From Ignavibacterium sp037440165 (lineage in GTDB: Bacteria; Bacteroidota; Ignavibacteria; Ignavibacteriales; Ignavibacteriaceae), in contig NZ_JBBIUQ010000003.1 of the NCBI RefSeq assembly GCF_037440165.1, positions 62,001-126,000 on the forward strand: DNA of 64,000 nucleotides, written 5' to 3'. The notes beneath the pieces are model-generated. The model saw only the letters and a list, made by a program, of their open reading frames with translations. It was not told the DNA's origin and made no database searches. Positions 25,067-33,583 of this stretch are shown one piece after another. Position 1 is the stretch's first letter. Every line of letters starts with the position of its first letter. The position numbers were made by a program, and so were the translations under genes.

Positions 25067-26611
25067 ATGAAAAATTTTTCCTTGATAGTATTTATAATCA
25101 CTTTTTATTTCGTTTCTATCGCACAGGATGATAACAGATTAAAAGATCCGCCACCAAAAGAATTTCAATTCATAGGTTACTCGTTCACAAGATTAACTTC
25201 TTCAAACATTACTCCGACAAATGACATTCTTCAGGGTCAGGTCATCGGAAGATTATTTGGTCAGAATTCGACTAATACAGTTCCTCTAACTTCTGTTTAC
25301 CTTGAACAAAGATTTGTCCCATTTATGGTTTATAAGCCTTCGATACTTGATGGCTTTGCAGCTTTCAGAGCTTTGTTTAAGATTGATTACACCTGGGGAG
25401 ATCAGGCGTACGGTGTTGGAAATAACAGAGGTGGTGCAATCAATGCCGGACAAGTAAATATGCAAACTCTACTTGCGAATGTGGAAATTAAACCTGAAAA
25501 CAGCGATTGGAATGTTGTTGTTGGATTACAAAGATTATTTGATAATGTGCGTGATCCAAATGTTAATACACTTCAAACAGCACAAACAAGCGGATACAAA
25601 CTTTCTTTCTGGGGAACGCAAGCTGTTGGTATAAACATTTTTGGTGATTTAACTCCAACTACAAAAGGTCGCGCAGGATACTTTCAACTTTGGGAGAATG
25701 AAATCAGCAAGAATGATGATGTTTCTCTCTGGATGCTTGATGTTGAATCAAGAGTTACTCCCCTTTTAGAACTCGGCGGCAGTTTGTGGTATGTTTGGGA
25801 TCGTGGTAAAGGTTCCAGTGGAATTTCGGTTCTTGGTCAAGGGTTAAACAGCGCGCTGGCAGAATATAACGGTGCAACAAGAATTAAACTCCCAGCCAAC
25901 ATTCAAAACTATGAAGCCAATCTTTTCTGGTTCGGAGGAAGATTTGCTTTTAACAGAGATTTCCTCGCAGGCAGATGGTGGTTAGATGGATTTGTAATGA
26001 GCAATCTTGGGATGATTGATACAGTTGGTTCTTCAAACGGAAAAGTATCCGATGTAATTGCATTAACTGCGAACGCTTCAATTGCATACAAATATGGAAT
26101 GACAGCTAATGATAAAATTTCTTTTGAAGCTCTTTATACAACAGGCGATGGTAATGGAATTAGTGACGGCAAACTCAGCAGTGTCATAACCGGAAATGTT
26201 TATGGTTCACCTGTTGGTATTTACAGCGCACATCGTGCATTACTTCTCTTCCCCGATCCACAAGTTGTTAACAGATATTATTCGGCTGTTCACGATATTT
26301 CAAATATGGGACTTGGTGTAACTGCTGCGTTCCTTAATCTTTCAAAAGATTTTATACCAAATAAATTTTCCGGAAAATTAGGAATTGCATCTGCAATTGC
26401 AAATGTTAAACCTGATGGTGGTGATTCATATATGGGTAGTGAAGTGAACATAGAGTTCAAATATAATTTGAAGGTATTTCTCACACTCGGTGTCAGCGCT
26501 GGTTATCTTGTGCTTGGTGATTTTTATAATTCGCCAAATGTTACTTACGACAGAACTCGTCCAAAAGATCCCTGGACATTCTTTACTACTTTAAGCTGGT
26601 TAATGTTTTAA
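25067..26611 (+). CDS. Outer-membrane beta-barrel (porin-like) protein
   Basis: The 514-residue product has a signal peptide (1-19, ending SIAQ) and long alternating stretches with many Trp, Tyr and Gly, as in large outer-membrane barrels. The last residues are FFTTLSWLMF, ending in Phe, the usual signal for barrel assembly. Segments such as RALFKIDYTWGDQAYG and ANASIAYKYG look like strands. It resembles alginate-export or porin-type proteins in general shape only; I do not recognise a named family. GGAGG lies eight bases before the ATG, and the hydrolase lipoprotein gene starts 11 bases after. Function as an uptake pore for the cluster's substrate is inference. Confidence 0.72.
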   Translation: MKNFSLIVFIITFYFVSIAQDDNRLKDPPPKEFQFIGYSFTRLTSSNITPTNDILQGQVIGRLFGQNSTNTVPLTSVYLEQRFVPFMVYKPSILDGFAAFRALFKIDYTWGDQAYGVGNNRGGAINAGQVNMQTLLANVEIKPENSDWNVVVGLQRLFDNVRDPNVNTLQTAQTSGYKLSFWGTQAVGINIFGDLTPTTKGRAGYFQLWENEISKNDDVSLWMLDVESRVTPLLELGGSLWYVWDRGKGSSGISVLGQGLNSALAEYNGATRIKLPANIQNYEANLFWFGGRFAFNRDFLAGRWWLDGFVMSNLGMIDTVGSSNGKVSDVIALTANASIAYKYGMTANDKISFEALYTTGDGNGISDGKLSSVITGNVYGSPVGIYSAHRALLLFPDPQVVNRYYSAVHDISNMGLGVTAAFLNLSKDFIPNKFSGKLGIASAIANVKPDGGDSYMGSEVNIEFKYNLKVFLTLGVSAGYLVLGDFYNSPNVTYDRTRPKDPWTFFTTLSWLMF

Positions 26612-26622
26612 GGAGGTATTAA

Positions 26623-27567
26623 ATGAAATCAATTAAAATTTTTTCCATCATAACGCTGCTTTTATTTCAAGCTTGTTCAGGAGGTTATATGTACTGGGAC
26701 AAACCAGCTTTAGAATTTGAAGAGATTGATTATGGGTTTCAAACCAAGAAAGTACTGAATAATCCATTTGTATCATATATTGATGAAGGAAAAGGGGAAT
26801 ACACTCTAATTCTTATTCACGGATTAGCGAGCAATGCCGGTTTCTGGCGTTATAACATTCCCGAATTATCAAAACACTTCAGAGTAATTGCTGTTGATTT
26901 GCCAGGTTATGGAAAATCGCAAAAGGGGAACTATTCATATTCACTTTCATTTTATGCTGAAACAATAAAAAATTTAATTGATGAATTGCAGTTAAAGAAT
27001 GTTGTTTTAGTCGGGCATTCGATGGGAGGACAAATTTCAATAATCTTTGCTTTGAAGTATCCGGATAAGTTATCAAAATTGATACTAGCTGCTCCAGCCG
27101 GTTTTGAAGAATTTCAGAAAGGCGAAGGAGACTGGCTGAGAAGTGTTATAACTATGTATGGAGTGAAAACAACTACTGAGGAAGGAATTAGAAGAAATCT
27201 CTCCAACAATTTTTACAATTGGTCCGATAAATGGGATTGGATGGTAGAAGAACGTGTGAGAATGCGAAAAGCAAAAGACTTTGATGAATTCACTTATACT
27301 GTTGACCGATGTGTTGATGCGATGCTGGATGAACCAACTTTTAATAAGCTTTCGGGAATTAAAGCACCAACACTTATAATTCACGGCAAATATGATGGTC
27401 TGATTCCCAACCCTTATCTTAATCCCGGTTTTCCATCTGATGTATTCAGCAGAGGTAAAAAAGAAATTCCAAATGCAAAAAGAGTTGAAATTGATTGTGC
27501 TGGTCATATGATTATGATAGAAAAGCCAGAGGAGTTTAATAATGAAGTAATTAATTTTTTGAAATAA
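26623..27567 (+). CDS. Alpha/beta-hydrolase lipoprotein (esterase/lipase-like)
   Basis: The 314-residue product begins with a lipoprotein signal (FQAC, Cys18). The alpha/beta-hydrolase core has oxyanion text LIHGLASNAGFWR, nucleophile Ser133 in GHSMGGQ, acid Asp258 (GKYDGL) and His295 (AGHMIM), so the triad is complete. It should hydrolyse an ester, thioester or lactone at the cell envelope. As last gene of the run SDR, KAS-like, symporter, ligase, lipoprotein, barrel, hydrolase, it could release the acid that the cluster takes up. An antisense frame of about 140 codons over it has no support. Specific substrate cannot be told. Confidence 0.9.
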   Translation: MKSIKIFSIITLLLFQACSGGYMYWDKPALEFEEIDYGFQTKKVLNNPFVSYIDEGKGEYTLILIHGLASNAGFWRYNIPELSKHFRVIAVDLPGYGKSQKGNYSYSLSFYAETIKNLIDELQLKNVVLVGHSMGGQISIIFALKYPDKLSKLILAAPAGFEEFQKGEGDWLRSVITMYGVKTTTEEGIRRNLSNNFYNWSDKWDWMVEERVRMRKAKDFDEFTYTVDRCVDAMLDEPTFNKLSGIKAPTLIIHGKYDGLIPNPYLNPGFPSDVFSRGKKEIPNAKRVEIDCAGHMIMIEKPEEFNNEVINFLK

Positions 27568-27579
27568 AATTTTTGTGAG

Positions 27580-27686
27580 GGCTGATCAGAAAATATTCTT
27601 TAAACTTTGTGTCATCGTGCCTTTGTGGTCAAAAAATTTTCTGCCACCAAGTCTCCAAGACACTAAGTGAATGATTTTGGTCAGCC
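27580..27686. repeat. 107-bp imperfect inverted repeat (MITE- or REP-like)
   Basis: Outer arms GGCTGATCAGAAAAT (27580-27594) and ATTTTGGTCAGCC (27674-27686) are near-complementary. The inner arms run from CTTTGTGTCATCGTGCC (27605 on) to CCAAGTCTCCAAGACAC (ending 27663) and pair at about 17 of 25 positions. The inner text resembles the 'fault-of-phrase' dispersed repeats with CTTTGTG/CCACAAAG words seen in many environmental genomes. The remaining sequence up to 27850 holds nothing I can name except a 13-bp palindrome at 27768-27780. Confidence 0.55.
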
Positions 27687-27850
27687 TTACACTTTAATTG
27701 TAAACTTTGTCTGAAGTATTTCAAAATCTGTAATATCTTAACGGAATAAATTTCATTAAATATAATTACAACTCAGTTGTGTAAGGAGCCACAAACATTG
27801 AAATTATTAATAAGACAAATCCTCTGCTTAAATAATATCCGTACTAACTA

Positions 27851-28564
27851 TCATTCAAAGCTTTTAGGAAATTTGACTCTTAACGCTTCCGCGATAATTT
27901 GTGCAGTTTCTTCATAACTCAATAAGCCTGTGTTTAGCACAAGATGATAAAGTCTTGTATCTTCAGGGTCATTAAAGAAATGAGTCTTTAAATATTTCCT
28001 TCTGTTTTTATCTTCTTTTTCTATGTGTTCAGCAGCCTTCTGTTTAGAAAATCCAAAGACTTCCTGAACATGTTTTATTCGGGTTTCAAGTGGTGCAACC
28101 AAACGGATATGAAAAGCATTGGGGAGTTTTGCCGTTATAACATTTCCACCACGACCAACTATTATAGTTTTTCCCATTCTTGCTAACTGAAGAATTGTTT
28201 CGGTTGTTTTTTGAATCAAAGTCCAGTCAGATGGTTTAACACCAAGCAGTTCATAAACAGCATCTGTTAAATGCTGATATTTATTCTCAGCAAGATAGCT
28301 GCTGACAATCTCGGGCAAGTTGTGATCTTCAATTACTTTTTTAATTAACTCTTTATTGAAATATGTCCATTTCTGCTCCGATTCTTTTGTCTGTGTGTCA
28401 AGAATTTTAATAAGTTGTTCGGAAACTTCATATGAGCCAGCGCCTGTCTGTCGGGAAATTGTTATGCAGGGAAATTGTTCTTTTTTGCGAGAGGTTTCTT
28501 TTGTTTCTTTCGAGTGAGATTCGATATATCGCTTACATTTTTCGTAAGCACCTAAAGTTAACAT
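27851..28564 (-). CDS. Cytidylate kinase-like family protein
   Basis: The 237-residue product has an N-terminal P-loop-like stretch ITISRQTGAGSYEVSEQL (about 35-52), the mid-protein TIIVGRGGNVI, and an Arg-rich lid EKEDKNRRKYLKTHF. This matches the 'cytidylate kinase-like' P-loop group that is distinct from the housekeeping Cmk; substrate of this group is not established. An N-terminal tail of about 30 charged residues is extra. AAAGGAG lies about ten bases before the ATG. It follows the class V aminotransferase gene by 65 bases on the same strand. Confidence 0.82.
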   Translation of the reverse strand: MLTLGAYEKCKRYIESHSKETKETSRKKEQFPCITISRQTGAGSYEVSEQLIKILDTQTKESEQKWTYFNKELIKKVIEDHNLPEIVSSYLAENKYQHLTDAVYELLGVKPSDWTLIQKTTETILQLARMGKTIIVGRGGNVITAKLPNAFHIRLVAPLETRIKHVQEVFGFSKQKAAEHIEKEDKNRRKYLKTHFFNDPEDTRLYHLVLNTGLLSYEETAQIIAEALRVKFPKSFE

Positions 28565-28629
28565 CGCACTTTTCTCCTTTCTATGGAGTTGTTTTGATGT
28601 GTTTAAGTGAAATTAAAGAACCAAAATTT

Positions 28630-30123
28630 TTAATCTTCTACTGTTTCAACTATTCCTAATTCAAACCAGGATTTAACCTTCTCCAATTCCCTTCCATCAT
28701 AAGTCTTATGAAAGAATTCATTCTTTGTTCTGTCATACCAATAATCTTTGGACCAGTGATTTATATTCAAAACAATCTGATCTATTGCATCAATAATATA
28801 GAACAACTCTTCAGCTGTCATTGTTGGATGAAGAGAAAGACGTACCCATCCGGGCTTTTCACTTAAATCACCTTCATCAATTTTATCTGTAATTCTTCTT
28901 GAACGATTTGGATCAACATGTAATAAATAATGTCCGTAGGTTCCTGCACAGGAACAACCGCCACGAACCTGAACGCCAAATCTGTCATTAAGTAATTTAA
29001 CAATCAGATTATAATGAATATCATCAACATAAAATGAAATAGCTCCGAGCCGATGCTCAATATTATCAGCAAGAATATGGAGATTTGGAATTTTGCGAAG
29101 TCGGTTGAAAGCTATCTTAACAAGTTCATCTTCACGTGCACGAATATTTTCAACTACCATTTCCTCTTTAAGCTTAATTGCGAGTGCTGCTTTTATAGTT
29201 TGAAGAAATGCAGGTGTTCCACCATCTTCTCTTATTTCAATGTTTGAACTGAACTTATGTTGTCCCCATGGATTAGTCCATTCGACAGTTCCACCGCCGG
29301 GAAGATCAGGAACTTTATTCTTATAGAGCTTTGAGTCGAAAATTAACACGCCAGAAGTGCCTGGTCCTCCAAGAAATTTATGAGGTGAGAAAAATATTGC
29401 ATCAAGTTTTGCATCTGGATCTGAAGGATGCATATCAATTTTCACATATGGCGCAGCACAGGCATAATCAACGAAACAAAATCCACCGTTTTGATGCATC
29501 AGTTTTGCAAGCTCATAATAAGGAGGTTCAATTCCTGTTACATTTGAAGCAGCAGTGAATGCACCAATTTTTAATTTTCTATCTTTATGATTTGCTAACT
29601 GTTTTTCAAGATCGGAAACATCTACAAGTCCGTTTTCATCTGGTTGTATAATTACAACATCTGCAATAGTTTCAAGCCAGCTTGTGTGATTTGAATGATG
29701 CTCCATATGAGTTATGAATACCACGGGACGAAGTTCATCAGGAAGTTTCAGATAATCACTCAATTGCTCAGGAACAATTAAACCTAAAATTCTTTGAAAC
29801 TTGCGAACCATTGCGGTCATACCTGAACCGGCAGTAATTATCACATCGTCAGGACCAGCGTTGCAATGTTTTTTTATTATCTTATGAGCTTCGCGGTAGG
29901 ATAAAGTCATCTGCGTCCCGGTTTCGCTTGCTTCTGAGTGAGTATTCCCAACCATTGGGCCAAATGTATTCAGAAGCTTTTCCTCAATTGGTTTGTATAA
30001 TCGTCCGCTCGCAATCCAATCGGCGTAAACTAATTTTTGTTCACCATAAGGAGAAATGAATGTTGCATCAATACCAACAATATTTTTTCTATAATGTTGG
30101 AAATATTTTTCGAGCTCACTCAT
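28630..30123 (-). CDS. Class V aminotransferase/cysteine desulfurase-like PLP enzyme
   Basis: The 497-residue product is a fold-type I PLP enzyme of class V. Lys249 in FFSPHKFLGGPGTSG is the cofactor lysine; ITHMEHHSNHTSW near 138-150 and VDYACAAPYV near 218-227 line the site. GGCSCAGTYG around 388-397 includes Cys390 and Cys392, in the place where SufS-type desulfurases keep their active cysteine. It is about 90 residues longer than usual SufS/NifS, with extra C-terminal text. No suf or isc genes are close. Cysteine or selenocysteine lyase activity is plausible but not certain; an aminotransferase or kynureninase-like role is possible. Confidence 0.86.
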   Translation of the reverse strand: MSELEKYFQHYRKNIVGIDATFISPYGEQKLVYADWIASGRLYKPIEEKLLNTFGPMVGNTHSEASETGTQMTLSYREAHKIIKKHCNAGPDDVIITAGSGMTAMVRKFQRILGLIVPEQLSDYLKLPDELRPVVFITHMEHHSNHTSWLETIADVVIIQPDENGLVDVSDLEKQLANHKDRKLKIGAFTAASNVTGIEPPYYELAKLMHQNGGFCFVDYACAAPYVKIDMHPSDPDAKLDAIFFSPHKFLGGPGTSGVLIFDSKLYKNKVPDLPGGGTVEWTNPWGQHKFSSNIEIREDGGTPAFLQTIKAALAIKLKEEMVVENIRAREDELVKIAFNRLRKIPNLHILADNIEHRLGAISFYVDDIHYNLIVKLLNDRFGVQVRGGCSCAGTYGHYLLHVDPNRSRRITDKIDEGDLSEKPGWVRLSLHPTMTAEELFYIIDAIDQIVLNINHWSKDYWYDRTKNEFFHKTYDGRELEKVKSWFELGIVETVED

Positions 30124-30276
30124 ACAACAACCTGATATTTTCTAAATGAAATATAATAATTTGTTATCCTCAAATCATTATTCAGCACCATGCTATAGAT
30201 TTTCTGTTTATCATTTTTCCCCTTTGATACATCTTTTTCAAATGTCTATTTTTAATCATCAAAAACAAAAACTGAT

Positions 30277-31398
30277 ATGATTATGAGAGTAGAAAATTGG
30301 TTGTATAATATATTCCCTGGAATTCTTCTTTTGTTAAATCTTAGCTGCACCTCAAAAGATGAGACTTCAAATAATCAGATAAAACTTCCTGCAGGTTTTA
30401 AAATTTCAGTCTATGCTGAAAATATACCGAATGCGAGGTCAATGGAATTAAGCGAAAGCGGGATATTGTTCGTGAGTACAAGAACAGCAGGTAATGTTTA
30501 TGCTTTAATAGATAACGACAAGAACTTTAAAGTTGATGAAGTGATTACAATAGCATCCGGACTTGATATGCCGAATGGTGTGGCTTTGAAAGATGGCGAT
30601 CTTTATGTCGCTGAAGTAAGCAGAGTAATAAAATTTCCGCAAATTGAAACTAATCTGAGAAACAGTCCTTCTTTTACAATTGTTCGCAATGATTTTCCAA
30701 CTGCAAGAAGTCACGGCTGGAAGTTTATAAAATTCGGACCAGATGAAAAATTATATATTCCTGTTGGAGCACCTTGCAATATTTGTTTAAGTGAAGATCC
30801 GCGCTTTGCATCAATAATGCGAATGAACGCAAATGGAAGTGAGTTGGAAATTTATTCTCACGGCGTTCGTAACACTGTCGGATTTGACTGGCATCCTCTT
30901 ACAAAAGATTTGTGGTTCACAGATAATGGAAGAGACATGCTTGGTGATAATATTCCTCCGGATGAATTGAATCGTGCGCCGGAAATAGGATTACATTTCG
31001 GATATCCTTTTCTTCATGGCAGGAATATTCTCGATCCTGAATTTGCTTCACAAAGTGATACTTCAAATTATTCAAAGCCAGTGCAGGAACTCGGTCCTCA
31101 TGTTGCAGCATTGGGAATGGAATTTTATACTGGTAATATGTTTCCGGAAGATTATCGCAACCAGATTTTTATTGCTGAACACGGCTCGTGGAATCGTTCA
31201 AAAAAAATTGGATACAGAATTTCTCTTGTGAGATTAAATGGCAATGAAGCAATCAGCTACGAACCATTTGCAGAAGGCTGGCTGCAAGGAGAATCAGTCT
31301 CAGGAAGACCTGTTGATGTTGAACAAATGCCAGATGGGTCTTTGCTTATCTCAGACGATTTTGCAAATGCGATTTACAGAATTACTTATGAAAGATGA
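30277..31398 (+). CDS. Glucose/sorbosone dehydrogenase-like beta-propeller lipoprotein
   Basis: The 373-residue product has a lipoprotein-type signal ending LLNLSC (Cys24). The rest reads as a six-bladed propeller of the PQQ-dependent soluble glucose/L-sorbosone dehydrogenase group, with SHGWKFIKFGPDEKLYIPVG, GVRNTVGFDWHP, WFTDNGRDMLGDNIPPDELN-like text and AEHGSWNRS. Such proteins oxidise sugars at the envelope if PQQ is available; PQQ genes are not seen here. A Cys pair in APCNIC is a small oddity. It overlaps the pseudouridine synthase gene as ATGA, though the functions look unrelated. Confidence 0.86.
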   Translation: MIMRVENWLYNIFPGILLLLNLSCTSKDETSNNQIKLPAGFKISVYAENIPNARSMELSESGILFVSTRTAGNVYALIDNDKNFKVDEVITIASGLDMPNGVALKDGDLYVAEVSRVIKFPQIETNLRNSPSFTIVRNDFPTARSHGWKFIKFGPDEKLYIPVGAPCNICLSEDPRFASIMRMNANGSELEIYSHGVRNTVGFDWHPLTKDLWFTDNGRDMLGDNIPPDELNRAPEIGLHFGYPFLHGRNILDPEFASQSDTSNYSKPVQELGPHVAALGMEFYTGNMFPEDYRNQIFIAEHGSWNRSKKIGYRISLVRLNGNEAISYEPFAEGWLQGESVSGRPVDVEQMPDGSLLISDDFANAIYRITYER

Positions 31399-31922
31399 TC
31401 ATTCTTTTCAACAAACCTTTTAATGTGTTGAGTCAGTTCACAGACAAAGAAGGCAGAAAAACACTCGCCGATTTTATACCCTTCAAAAATGTTTATCCTG
31501 CTGGAAGACTTGATTATGATAGTGAAGGATTAGTTGTTTTAACCGATGACGGGAAACTTCAGAATTTAATATCCGACCCTAAAAATAAAATGCCTAAAAC
31601 ATATTGGGTTCAGGTTGAAGGAATTCCGGATGATCAAGCTCTCAATAACTTGCGCAAAGGTGTTCTTCTTAAAAATGGTATTACAAAACCTGCAAAAGTT
31701 AAATTGATTAATGAACCAAAAGTCTGGGAAAGAATTCCACCTGTCAGATTCAGAAAAAATATTCCAACAAGATGGCTGGAATTAACTATAACAGAAGGCA
31801 GAAACAGACAAGTCAGAAGAATGACCGCTGCAGTTGGATTTCCGACACTAAGATTAATAAGATATGCTGTCGGAGAATGGAATATAAAAAATATTGCAAT
31901 TGGCTCTTACAAGAAAATATAA
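31395..31922 (+). CDS. 23S rRNA pseudouridine synthase, RluE type
   Basis: The 175-residue product is a short RsuA/RluB/RluE-family enzyme. It has the catalytic Asp40 in AGRLDYDSEGLVVLTDDG, the N-terminal LFNKPFNVLSQFTD, and the closing TEGRNRQVRRMTAAVGFPTL. It has no S4 domain, and length fits RluE, which modifies U2457 of 23S rRNA in E. coli. Other short members of the family modify other positions, so the exact target is inferred. The gene's ATG overlaps the stop of the sorbosone dehydrogenase-like gene. Confidence 0.92.
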   Translation: MIILFNKPFNVLSQFTDKEGRKTLADFIPFKNVYPAGRLDYDSEGLVVLTDDGKLQNLISDPKNKMPKTYWVQVEGIPDDQALNNLRKGVLLKNGITKPAKVKLINEPKVWERIPPVRFRKNIPTRWLELTITEGRNRQVRRMTAAVGFPTLRLIRYAVGEWNIKNIAIGSYKKI

Positions 31923-31924
31923 TA

Positions 31925-32497
31925 CTAGTTCTCAGGTGGTGGTGAAAAAAATTTATTTTTGATCATAAAAGAAAAATATACAACTGCAATCCCAACAATA
32001 AGAACAGCAACCAAAGGAATAAATATTGCAATAAGTGATAAAGCTGTTGAACTTGTCGCTTCGACAGTTGAAACAACAGGATTACCAGCTCCGCCAGTCA
32101 GGGCTGAAGATTTTAGTCTGATTAATCCTGTTGCTGCGTGAATAGTACCTGCAACACCTCCTCCGGCAATTAAAGCCAAAGCCCATTTAATCAAAGGTGA
32201 AAATTCTGTTACTACTGCTCCGGTTAAAATTATTCCTGCAAAGATTGCAAGCGGATGTTCAATTGTATCAAGAAAATTATCTAACCACGGAACATAATAG
32301 GCAGCTATTTCTACAATTGTGGCCACAGCAAATGCGATCAGCGCAGGCAATGTTCCAATCCACTTGAAATAGGTCGAGAGTTCCAGATTGCCTGTATAAG
32401 CAGCTATTGAAACAATAAGGAATGGAATAAAAATTCTAAAGCCGACTGCAGCTGCAAGTCCAATTCCAACAAAGACACTCAAAATCAAATCTATCAT
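31925..32497 (-). CDS. DUF4126 membrane protein
   Basis: The 190-residue product is hydrophobic with about five or six membrane segments. GIGLAAAVGFRIFIPFLIVS, EIAAYYVPWLDNFLDTIEHP and the Gly-Ala run ALIAGGGVAGTIHAATGLIR are characteristic of DUF4126 proteins. Their job is unknown. It ends two bases after the convergent pseudouridine synthase gene, with no room for a separate terminator. CGGGAT precedes the ATG. It lies upstream of cydAB on the other side but separated by 48 bases from cydB and oriented the same way, after cydB in the transcript, so it may be co-transcribed. Confidence 0.85.
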   Translation of the reverse strand: MIDLILSVFVGIGLAAAVGFRIFIPFLIVSIAAYTGNLELSTYFKWIGTLPALIAFAVATIVEIAAYYVPWLDNFLDTIEHPLAIFAGIILTGAVVTEFSPLIKWALALIAGGGVAGTIHAATGLIRLKSSALTGGAGNPVVSTVEATSSTALSLIAIFIPLVAVLIVGIAVVYFSFMIKNKFFSPPPEN

Positions 32498-32545
32498 AAC
32501 AATCCCGAATTTATTTTAATTAAAGATTATTATTTATTTCAAATG

Positions 32546-33574
32546 CTAATAACTCATATTAGTCAATTTAACTTTACCGCGGAATATCCAGTAAATGCTT
32601 ATTGTATATGCTAATACAAATGGAAACCCTATCGCCGCAATTATAAGCATAATAGTTAAAGTTTTTGAAGATGAAGCTGCATTATAAATTGTAAGACTGT
32701 ATTCAGGATTAGGATTTGAAAGAACAATGTTAGGAAAAATTCCAACTGCAAAAAGAGCTAACAATGAAGCAATGCTTGCAGCTGACGAAAGGAAAGCCAA
32801 AAATTCCCTTCCGTGATGAATCTCTCTTGGAATATTAGCAATCGCAAGCATATTTAATAATGCAAGAATGATCAAGGGAGGAAAATCTTTAAAGTGCTTT
32901 GCCATATTAGGAAAGTATATCAGTGTTGCCATCGTTGTTGTTACGTAGCAAATAACAAAAAAGATAATAGTATTGTTTACCCATCCTCTTAGTTTCGTAT
33001 TTAATTCAGCCTCTGTTTTAAGAACTCCGTAAATTGCACCGTGCATCATGAACAGAGCAACAGTTGTAATTCCAACTAATACTGTATAAGGATTAATCAT
33101 ATCCCAGAATGTTCCTATGTATTCTTTGTTTGCATCCAAAGGAATTCCTGTGATTATATTCCCGAGTACTACTCCCATTAAGAATGCAATTAAAATACTT
33201 GCAATACTGAAAGCTATATCCCACATTTGTCTCCACCACTTCATTGGTCTTTTGCTTCTGAATTCTATTGCGACTGCTCTGAAGATTAACATAAATAAAA
33301 GCATAATGATTGCGTTGTAAAATCCGGAAAACACAGTTGCATAAACATGAGGAAATGCGGCAAACAAAGCCCCGCCTCCGGTTACCAACCATACTTCATT
33401 ACCATCCCAGACAGGTCCAATTGAATTCAGCATTATTCTTCGTTCTATATCATTTTTTACCAAAAGATGAAGCGCACCTATTCCCAAATCAAATCCATCA
33501 AGAATTGCATAACCTGTCAGAAGTAAACCTATCAGGATAAACCAGATTGTATTTAAGTCAAATGTAAATTCCAT
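32546..33574 (-). CDS. cydB: Cytochrome bd ubiquinol oxidase subunit II
   Basis: The 342-residue product has eight or nine membrane helices and CydB text: GYAILDGFDLGIGALHLL near residues 21-38, GPVWDGNEVWLVTGGGALFAAFPHVYAT around 53-80, and FRAVAIEFRSKRP. With CydA it forms the bd oxidase, which reduces oxygen to water with quinol at low oxygen and is resistant to cyanide and nitric oxide. It starts nine bases after cydA ends, with AGAGGAT before its ATG. No cydX or cydDC gene is recognisable next to it. Confidence 0.96.
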   Translation of the reverse strand: MEFTFDLNTIWFILIGLLLTGYAILDGFDLGIGALHLLVKNDIERRIMLNSIGPVWDGNEVWLVTGGGALFAAFPHVYATVFSGFYNAIIMLLFMLIFRAVAIEFRSKRPMKWWRQMWDIAFSIASILIAFLMGVVLGNIITGIPLDANKEYIGTFWDMINPYTVLVGITTVALFMMHGAIYGVLKTEAELNTKLRGWVNNTIIFFVICYVTTTMATLIYFPNMAKHFKDFPPLIILALLNMLAIANIPREIHHGREFLAFLSSAASIASLLALFAVGIFPNIVLSNPNPEYSLTIYNAASSSKTLTIMLIIAAIGFPFVLAYTISIYWIFRGKVKLTNMSY

Positions 33575-33583
33575 AAAATCCTC

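Noticed and set aside
27085..27507. Antisense open frame of about 140 codons over the hydrolase lipoprotein gene
   Set aside because: It has no ribosome site and no recognisable protein features, and the sense gene has a full catalytic triad and signal peptide.
27768..27850. TAAGGAG followed by a TTG start near 27800, a possible small gene
   Set aside because: The frame would run into the antisense of the cytidylate kinase-like gene and shows no domain or composition typical of a protein.
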